From: Thiomargarita sp.
GTDB taxonomy: Bacteria; Pseudomonadota; Gammaproteobacteria; Beggiatoales; Beggiatoaceae
Assembly (NCBI GenBank): GCA_020721045.1
Contig: DYNN01000008.1
Location: 1-59,157, forward strand
Length of the DNA stretch: 59,157 bases
Direction: 5' to 3'
In this document: positions 53,309 through 59,157 of the stretch, in pieces
Layout of the letters: each line of letters starts with the position of its first letter
How positions within the stretch are numbered: position 1 is the first letter of the stretch
Position numbers and translations under genes: made by a program
Notes under the pieces: generated by a model
Database searches by the model: none
Told to the model about the DNA's origin: nothing
What the model saw: only the letters and a program-made list of their open reading frames with translations

Positions 53309-55531
53309 ATGGTAAACAGAAATAGTACTTCTTTACCTTTGATTATGGGCAATAATCCGGATATTCAGGCATGGTTAGAACGGATTACCCATAATCATTC
53401 TGCTACTGAACAACAAGCCATCTATGCGGCTTATCAATTGACTACGGAAGTTGCCGCAACCTTAGCTGATCCACCTCCTTGCAAATCTCTGCTCTATACC
53501 TTGACTATTGTGGATACTTTAGCCGAATTGGGGTTAGAATCTGAGGTACTGATTGCCGTTATTTTATATTATCTCATTGAAAATTCAGAAATAACTGTCG
53601 AAGAAGTGCAAAAGCGTTTTGGATTAGTGATTGCGCGTTTGATTGACGGTATGATAAAAATGAAATTTATCGAAAAATTAGATGATTATACCGGCAAAAC
53701 TAAAGAGGAAGAGAAGAATCAAAACGAGAATGTGCGTAAAATGTTATTGGCTATGGCTGAAGATGTGCGAGTTGTCTTGATTAAATTAGCCGAACGCTTA
53801 AATCAAATGCGTATTTTAAATGAATTACCACCGGAAAAACGTCAGCAAATTGCACAAGAAACATTAGATATTTTCGCACCTTTAGCGAATCGCTTGGGTA
53901 TTTGGCAAATTAAGTGGGAGTTGGAAGATTTATCACTACGTCATTTGGAACCTGATATTTATCGACGCATGGCAAGTTCGCTGGATGAACGACGAATTAA
54001 TCGAGAAGCTTATATTGATAGTATTATTAATGAGTTAGAAGATGAATTGAAACAATCTCGTATCAAAGCCAGCGTTTCTGGTCGTCCTAAACATATTTAT
54101 AGTATTTGGCATAAAATGCAACGCAAAGGCTTAGATGTAGAGCAAATTCATCAAATATTTGATGTGCGTGCAGTCCGCGTTTTAGTCGAAGATATCAACG
54201 ATTGCTATCGTACTTTAGGTATTATCCATAATAAATGGCAACCACTTTCTGACGAATTTGATGATTATATTGCTGTTCCTAAAAGTAATGGTTATCAATC
54301 ACTACATACCGCAGTAATTGGACCTGAAAATAAGATTTTTGAAGTCCAAATTCGTACGATGGAAATGCATCGTCATGCCGAATTAGGTGTTGCTTCTCAT
54401 TGGCGTTATAAGGAAGGTGGAAAACAACAAGATTCTGATTATGAACAAAAAATTAATTGGTTGCGCCAAATGCTCAAGTGGCGTGATGAGGAAAATAGTG
54501 ATGGTGATTTCATCGATCGATTTAAGTCAGAAATTGCTGAAGATCGTGTCTATGTGCTTTCACCACAAGGAAAAATTGTTGATATGCCACAAGGGGCGAC
54601 GCCTTTAGATTTTGCTTATTATATTCACACCGAGTTGGGACATCGTTGTCGCGGTGCTAAAGTGAATAATCGTATTGTTCCTCTAAATTATTCGTTGAAA
54701 AATGGCGAGCAAGTTGAAATATTGGCAGGTAAAGAGGAAAAACCGAGTCGTGATTGGTTAAGTCATCATTTGGGATATTTGAAAACAACGCGTGCTAGAA
54801 ATAAGGTAAAACAGTGGATAAAAAAACAAGATACCAAACAGTTGATTTTACAAGGAAAAATATTAGTAGAACGTGAATTAAGACGCTTGGCGATTAAAGA
54901 AATTACCATCGAGCAATTAGCTCAACAGTTTAATTATCTCAGTAGTGATGATTTTTTAGCGGAAATTGGGCGTGGTGAGATTCATATATCATCAATAATC
55001 AATTTTATCACTGAGCAAATCTTTCCTAAAAATACCGTGTTACAAATTCCACCGTTGCATACCAGTGATAATGAAGCGGGTATTCATATTAGGGGAGTGG
55101 GTAGTTTACTTGTGCGCATTGGTCGTTGTTGTAATCCGGTGCCTAATGAAGCGATTATTGGCTATATTACCCAAGGACGTGGGGTCACTGTACATCATGT
55201 TGCGTGTACTAATGCCCTTATTTGGCAAGATGAGGGAAATGAACGTTTAATTGAAGTGGAATGGGGTGAAGTCAATAAGCAGCAGGCAAGTTTGTATTCT
55301 GTCGATGTACAACTAATTGCTTATGATAGACAAGGATTATTACGCGATGTAACCGTTATGGTAGCTAATGAAAAAATTAATATTATCGCTACACACAGTA
55401 GCACAAATAAAGCAGAAAATACTGTTAAAATGATACTGACATTGGAGGTGGCAGATGCCAATCAACTCAGTCGTATTTTAGCAAAATTGGATAGTTTAAT
55501 GAATGTTATTGAGGTATCACGAAAGATTTAG
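53309..55531 (+). CDS. relA: GTP pyrophosphokinase RelA
   Basis: Ribosome-associated (p)ppGpp synthetase (740 aa; E. coli 744). The N-terminal HD region has lost the metal-binding HD pair (the site reads VILYYLIENSEIT), so hydrolase activity is not expected. The synthetase has the EFDD signature of monofunctional RelA, then GYQSLHTAVIGP and EVQIRTMEMHRHAELGVA. TGS domain about 410-475 (RVYVLSPQGKIVDMPQGATP), a zinc-finger-like region (IGRCCNPVPNEAIIGYIT) about 605-625, and an ACT domain after about 660. Spot-like motifs are absent. A TATACT at 53261-53266 is a possible -10. Confidence 0.95.
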   Translation: MVNRNSTSLPLIMGNNPDIQAWLERITHNHSATEQQAIYAAYQLTTEVAATLADPPPCKSLLYTLTIVDTLAELGLESEVLIAVILYYLIENSEITVEEVQKRFGLVIARLIDGMIKMKFIEKLDDYTGKTKEEEKNQNENVRKMLLAMAEDVRVVLIKLAERLNQMRILNELPPEKRQQIAQETLDIFAPLANRLGIWQIKWELEDLSLRHLEPDIYRRMASSLDERRINREAYIDSIINELEDELKQSRIKASVSGRPKHIYSIWHKMQRKGLDVEQIHQIFDVRAVRVLVEDINDCYRTLGIIHNKWQPLSDEFDDYIAVPKSNGYQSLHTAVIGPENKIFEVQIRTMEMHRHAELGVASHWRYKEGGKQQDSDYEQKINWLRQMLKWRDEENSDGDFIDRFKSEIAEDRVYVLSPQGKIVDMPQGATPLDFAYYIHTELGHRCRGAKVNNRIVPLNYSLKNGEQVEILAGKEEKPSRDWLSHHLGYLKTTRARNKVKQWIKKQDTKQLILQGKILVERELRRLAIKEITIEQLAQQFNYLSSDDFLAEIGRGEIHISSIINFITEQIFPKNTVLQIPPLHTSDNEAGIHIRGVGSLLVRIGRCCNPVPNEAIIGYITQGRGVTVHHVACTNALIWQDEGNERLIEVEWGEVNKQQASLYSVDVQLIAYDRQGLLRDVTVMVANEKINIIATHSSTNKAENTVKMILTLEVADANQLSRILAKLDSLMNVIEVSRKI

Positions 55532-55554
55532 TTTGGTAATTTGTCGAATTCAGC

Positions 55555-55929
55555 TTATTTGACTACTTTTAAAAAAGGTTTTCCACGTTGTGGTTTAGGC
55601 GGTTCTGGTTCTGCAACATCTTCTTCAGGTTGAAAGACCATGCCTTTACCATTTTCTTTGGCATAAACGGCGAGCGTTGCTGCAATAGGCACAAAGATTT
55701 CAACTGCGCGTCCAGAAAAACGTGCGGTGAAACTGACCCAATCATTATCCATATGTAATTTATTAACTGCATTGGGGGAAATGTTTAAAATGATTTTACC
55801 GTCATTAATGTATTCATGCGGCACTTCCACTTGTTCATTGGTCGCATCAACCAATAAGTAAGGGGTCAATCCGTTGTCAATAATCCATTCATGTATGGCA
55901 CGTAGCAAATAGGGACGGGTAGAAGTCAT
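55555..55929 (-). CDS. sspB: ClpXP protease specificity-enhancing factor SspB
   Basis: Adaptor that tethers ssrA-tagged and other substrates to ClpXP. The folded domain (1 to about 100) contains TSTRPYLLRAIHEWIIDNGL, NISPNAVNKLHMDNDWVSF and FSGRAVEIFVP. The acidic linker ends in the ClpX-binding tail RGKPFLKVVK. The 124-aa length is on the short side but complete. In many gammaproteobacteria sspA lies between petC and sspB; here sspA is absent. Confidence 0.93.
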   Translation of the reverse strand: MTSTRPYLLRAIHEWIIDNGLTPYLLVDATNEQVEVPHEYINDGKIILNISPNAVNKLHMDNDWVSFTARFSGRAVEIFVPIAATLAVYAKENGKGMVFQPEEDVAEPEPPKPQRGKPFLKVVK

Positions 55930-55985
55930 GAGTTTCTTTAAAAAAATTTACAAAAGATTCAGTAATAATTTTTGCTATTAATTAC

Positions 55986-56021
55986 CCTCTTCTCTAACAC
56001 TTTGTAAGGTCAAAGAAGAGG
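55986..56021 (+). terminator. Hairpin between petC and sspB
   Basis: CCTCTTC/GAAGAGG with an inner CTTTG/CAAAG stem is followed on the plus strand by TTTTT. As a terminator it reads on the plus strand and not in the direction of petC. It may serve as a bidirectional barrier or a processing site. Confidence 0.45.
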
Positions 56022-56043
56022 TTTTTCAAATATAACCTAAAGA

Positions 56044-56805
56044 TTAATGGACATCGCGCCAGTATTCTTTTTTAAGTAAGTAGGTCACAGGCAACATAAT
56101 GAAAATTAAGAATGCCAACACCCAAATACCTAAACGTTCTCTTTTTAACTTAGCAGGCTCTGCCATATATTCTAAGAAAGTAGTTAAATTACGCGCAGAT
56201 AATTCGTAATCTTCCACTTTTTTCTTGTATTCAGCTTCACTCATTTTGTCTTTATCAACCAATTCTAAACCGACTAAAGCTTGATGTTCATGACCATCTT
56301 CGCCCTTGACAGTTTTGTAAACAGGTTTTTGCCAACCTTGTAAATCCCATAATACATGAGGCATAGCAACGTCTTTAAATAACGTATTGTTTACGCCAGA
56401 AGCTTTAGCATCATCAAGATAAAAACTTAATAAATAAGTGTAAATCCAGTCAGGACCGCGTGAACGTCCAGTCACACTCAAATCAGGCGGAGTTACACCA
56501 AACCATGCTTTGCTATCATCGGCTGGCATACCAATGGTAATTAATTCACCAGGTTTTTCTGCACCGAACATGAAATTTTCTTTCAATTGTTCAGTTGTTA
56601 AACCCATATCTTCACCAAAGCGTTGATAACGTGCATATTGTAGTGAATGACAACCAATACAGTAGTTGAAATACAATTTTGCACCATCAAGTACAGCCGC
56701 CGTATCATGCACGTTAGTATTTGCTTTTTGTAAAACAGGTCCACCGCTACTTGCAAATACCAAATTTGGTATGCATAAAATTAAAGTTAAAACCAATTTT
56801 TTCAT
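56044..56805 (-). CDS. petC: Cytochrome c1 of the bc1 complex
   Basis: Membrane-anchored c-type haem subunit of ubiquinol-cytochrome c reductase (253 aa). A signal peptide spans residues 1-19. The haem motif CIGCH lies at 49-53, with Met in the distal part as sixth ligand. The C-terminal helix RLGIWVLAFLIFIMLPVTYLL anchors it. It starts 4 nt inside the end of petB (ATGA overlap), last of petABC. Confidence 0.95.
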   Translation of the reverse strand: MKKLVLTLILCIPNLVFASSGGPVLQKANTNVHDTAAVLDGAKLYFNYCIGCHSLQYARYQRFGEDMGLTTEQLKENFMFGAEKPGELITIGMPADDSKAWFGVTPPDLSVTGRSRGPDWIYTYLLSFYLDDAKASGVNNTLFKDVAMPHVLWDLQGWQKPVYKTVKGEDGHEHQALVGLELVDKDKMSEAEYKKKVEDYELSARNLTTFLEYMAEPAKLKRERLGIWVLAFLIFIMLPVTYLLKKEYWRDVH

Positions 56806-58037
56806 GATGTTACCCTTTCTGGTACTGGTTTACATTGTCCCCATGTTGAATAGAATGGCATTAGTAAGAAAAATGCAAAGTAAATAACAGAAAAACCTCT
56901 AGCAAAGTTAGTTAAGATAGGGGTTGCAGATTGCATTCCTAAGTAGCACAATGCCAAAAAGCTAATCACAAATAATGCTAAAATAGCTTTAAAAATAGGG
57001 CTTTTATAGCGAATAGATTTGACTGGGCTTCGATCTAACCAAGGTAAGACAAACCAAATACCGACTGCAGCAAACATAGCAATAACCCCTAAGAACTTAT
57101 CAGGAACTGCCCGTAAAATAGCGTAAAATGGCGTAAAGAACCATAATGGCGCAATATGTTCAGGCGTTTGCATAGGATTTGCGGGTACGAAATTAGCGTG
57201 TTCTAGGAAGTAACCGCCAAATTCTGGTGCATAGAAAATAATGCCGCAAAAGATGATTAAGAAAACAACGACACCAAAAATATCTTTTACTGTGTAGTAG
57301 GGATGGAAAGGAATGCCATCTAAATACCAGCCTTTTTCATTCTTAGGTTGCTTTTTAATTTCAATACCATCAGGATTGTTAGAACCAATACCGGTGTGGT
57401 GTAATGCTAAAATATGAACCACAACTAGGGCTAATAAGATAATTGGTACAGAAATGACATGATAGGCAAAGAAGCGGTTTAATGTCACGTCAGAAATAAC
57501 GTAGTCACCACGAATCCATACAGAGAGTGGTTCACCAATGTAGGGAATAGCACCGTATAAGGAAATGATAACTTGTGCGCCCCAATAAGACATTTGTCCC
57601 CAAGGTAATAAGTAACCTAAGAAAGCTTCTGCCATTAAGCACAAATAAATCAACATCCCAATTACCCAAACCAATTCACGAGGTTTACGGTAAGAGCCGT
57701 ACATCACACCACGAAACATGTGTAAGTAGACGGTAATGAAGAAAAATGAAGCACCGGTTGAATGTAAATAACGAATTAACCAACCCCATTCGACATCACG
57801 CATGATATATTCAACTGACGCAAATGCAGCAGCAGCATCAGGTTTATAGTTCATGGTTAAGAAAACGCCGGTGAGAATTTGAATGACTAATACCATTAAG
57901 GCTAAAGAACCGAAATAGTACCAGAAGTTGAAGTTTTTTGGTGCATAGTATTCGGCTAAATGCTCATTCCACATTTTAGTGAGTGGAAAACGGGCATCAA
58001 TCCATCCTAAACTGGCTGTTAATGCAGTCTTCATCAT
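56802..58037 (-). CDS. petB: Cytochrome b of the bc1 complex
   Basis: Eight-helix di-haem subunit holding the Qo and Qi quinone sites (411 aa). The haem ligand pairs are His92/His193 and His106/His208. The usual Qo-site PEWY motif is replaced by PLWF at 297-300 in HIAPLWFFTPFYAILR, so the Glu is missing. Variants of this motif without Glu are known in beta/gammaproteobacteria. ATGA overlaps with petA and petC show a coupled operon. Confidence 0.95.
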   Translation of the reverse strand: MMKTALTASLGWIDARFPLTKMWNEHLAEYYAPKNFNFWYYFGSLALMVLVIQILTGVFLTMNYKPDAAAAFASVEYIMRDVEWGWLIRYLHSTGASFFFITVYLHMFRGVMYGSYRKPRELVWVIGMLIYLCLMAEAFLGYLLPWGQMSYWGAQVIISLYGAIPYIGEPLSVWIRGDYVISDVTLNRFFAYHVISVPIILLALVVVHILALHHTGIGSNNPDGIEIKKQPKNEKGWYLDGIPFHPYYTVKDIFGVVVFLIIFCGIIFYAPEFGGYFLEHANFVPANPMQTPEHIAPLWFFTPFYAILRAVPDKFLGVIAMFAAVGIWFVLPWLDRSPVKSIRYKSPIFKAILALFVISFLALCYLGMQSATPILTNFARGFSVIYFAFFLLMPFYSTWGQCKPVPERVTS

Positions 58038-58633
58038 GCCGCACCTCCTTCTTTATCGACACCTACAATAATTTTAGTATCATTGATGTAAGAGTACTTA
58101 GGCACTTCTAAATTTAATGGTGCAGGTACGCCTTGATACACACGTCCTGCCAAGTCAAAGAAAGAACCATGACAAGGACAGAAAAATCCACCTTTCCAAT
58201 CTGCGCCCAAACTATGCGGATCATCAATTTTGACATACTGTGGCGAACAACCCAAGTGTGTACAAATCCCAACGACGACTAAATATTCAGGTTTAATCGA
58301 ACGATGTTGATTTTTAGCATAAGCGGGTTGTTGTTCCATGTCTGAATTGGGATCGCGTAACTTAGCTTCCATACTTGCTAAATCTTTTAAATTTGCATCC
58401 GTACGTCTCACAATCCAAACAGGTTTTCCACGCCATTCTACAGTCATTCTTTGACCGGGTTCAAGTTTACCAATATCCGCCTCAACTGGCGCACCGGCAG
58501 CTTGGACTCTCGCACTGGGTAACATGGATGCAATAAAGGGATAAGCAACAAATCCAGCCCCTATTGCGCCCACAACCGAAGTGGCAGCCACTAACAACCG
58601 GCGTTTACTATGATTTACGCCATCTGTACTCAT
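58034..58633 (-). CDS. petA: Rieske iron-sulfur subunit of the bc1 complex
   Basis: 199-aa subunit with an N-terminal Tat-like anchor (KRRLLVAATSVVGAIGAGF). The Rieske cluster boxes are CTHLGC (124-129) and CPCHG (152-156): ligands Cys124, His126, Cys152 and His155, disulfide Cys129-Cys154. It transfers electrons from quinol to cytochrome c1. It is the first gene of the petABC operon; GGAGA is upstream of the ATG. Confidence 0.95.
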   Translation of the reverse strand: MSTDGVNHSKRRLLVAATSVVGAIGAGFVAYPFIASMLPSARVQAAGAPVEADIGKLEPGQRMTVEWRGKPVWIVRRTDANLKDLASMEAKLRDPNSDMEQQPAYAKNQHRSIKPEYLVVVGICTHLGCSPQYVKIDDPHSLGADWKGGFFCPCHGSFFDLAGRVYQGVPAPLNLEVPKYSYINDTKIIVGVDKEGGAA

Positions 58634-59024
58634 TTAGCCAATAGTCTCCGTATTTATGTGAGTTAATGAAATTATCAGTTGAAAAAGTAAAGTTATTTGA
58701 GAAAATGCAAAGTCTTTATTTTGTCAAACTGACTAAGATGCTACAAGGTGACATAAGAGTCAAGTAGATTGCAGCGACAAAACCACAAATTATATTATAA
58801 GTTTAATTTAACATTATGTTTTTTTAATAAAAATTATCTTTATAATTTGTTGATATTTCGATTTGATTCTATAGTTAAGTACCACTGTGAATCTGATAGG
58901 AAAAGTGACTATAGAATAATCAATTACGATAAAGTAATTTTTTAAATTATAATCCCCAATTATACAGATAGTTTTTAACTTTTTTCAATCAAATAAGAGA
59001 ATTTTATTCGAGGAGCGCAAGAAA
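58634..59024. other. 391-bp AT-rich gap with petABC promoter region
   Basis: Strongly AT-rich, without a supportable gene on either strand. The petABC promoter must be here, reading leftward, and the promoter of the tiny ORF to the right, but neither is clear. No operator-like palindrome was seen. Confidence 0.4.
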
Positions 59025-59096
59025 GTGGTGTTACGTAAAAAAACTATATTACTTATCAGTGTTATGATGCTTAGTTTATTAGGTTTACTCTTTTAA
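59025..59096 (+). CDS. Tiny hydrophobic ORF at the right edge
   Basis: A 23-codon ORF starting GTG with AGGAG at 59011-59015. It encodes VLRKKTILLISVMM followed by a Leu-rich end: two or three positive residues then one hydrophobic stretch. It looks like a signal peptide or membrane anchor without a body, so it may be a real small membrane peptide or the 5' remnant of a gene broken by the GGACTTACGCA-containing DNA that begins at 59112. Confidence 0.35.
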   Translation: MVLRKKTILLISVMMLSLLGLLF

Positions 59097-59157
59097 TGAA
59101 ATTTATTTATAGGACTTACGCATTGACGGCAGTCCGAAATTGTGGATTGAGATAATC

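Noticed and set aside
53309-55531. SpoT or bifunctional Rel identity
   Set aside because: The HD hydrolase residues are replaced and the synthetase carries the EFDD signature of monofunctional RelA.

Overview
This is an AT-rich stretch of a gammaproteobacterial chromosome. Evidence for the class includes an EF-P/EpmB pair, MutS of 853 residues, a pheT-ihfA-merR order, a monofunctional RelA, SspB next to a petABC operon, MlaA, AlgH/YqgE, TrmL, WaaC and a Pil-Chp chemosensory cluster. The pilin-chemosensory genes, a short two-partner-secretion exoprotein with a cyanobacteria/Beggiatoa-like C-terminus, exported RCC1 and CAP proteins and dispersed palindromic repeats suggest a gliding or twitching, Beggiatoa/Thiotrichales-like organism. 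That assignment is inference and was not checked by a search. No complete IS, prophage, CRISPR array or rRNA operon is present.

Layout. 0-12.6 kb: a TpsA-like exoprotein, efp/epmB (divergent), gph, a TraB/GumN protein, mutS, a Ubi-type flavin hydroxylase, an exported protein whose 5' end carries an 8-bp tandem repeat, tRNA-Ala(CGC) and tRNA-Arg(CCT), and an exported seven-blade RCC1 protein. 12.6-24 kb (minus strand): prmA with an M28 peptidase, then the type IV pilus chemosensory operon pilG-pilH-pilI-pilJ followed by a ChpA-like kinase split over two genes. 24-35 kb: gshA, then minus-strand housekeeping genes: pheT-ihfA-merR, mdh, parE-mlaA, nitroreductase-creD. 35-47.4 kb: waaC, an AAC(3)-fold acetyltransferase, a YhcC radical SAM protein, a CAP-domain exoprotein, a three-gene set (regulatory-domain methyltransferase, cysteine-cluster GMC dehydrogenase, Tat small subunit), an EndA nuclease, an EncFtn-type ferritin-like protein with no encapsulin partner, and a PAS-GAF-PAS histidine kinase. 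47.5-59.2 kb: a polytopic GT-like protein, nudF, an exported NTF2-like protein, lpd, algH, trmL, relA, sspB and petABC (Rieske, cytochrome b, cytochrome c1), ending in a gene-poor AT-rich tail with a tiny hydrophobic ORF.

How the genes work together. Three modules stand out. (1) PilG/PilH/PilI/PilJ and the split ChpA form a sensory array for type IV pilus motility. (2) petABC with mdh and lpd are central respiratory and carbon metabolism. (3) The GMC dehydrogenase, with a CC-x4-C-x2-C cluster, and its Tat-exported partner resemble the alpha and gamma subunits of FAD-dependent sugar dehydrogenases and would pass electrons into the envelope respiratory chain, although no cytochrome subunit is encoded here.

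The most unusual items are the 8-bp repeat that could phase-vary an exported protein, the EncFtn core without shell or loading peptide, the split ChpA, the cysteine-cluster GMC module, and several palindromic or MITE-like elements, including two copies of an 84-bp palindrome.
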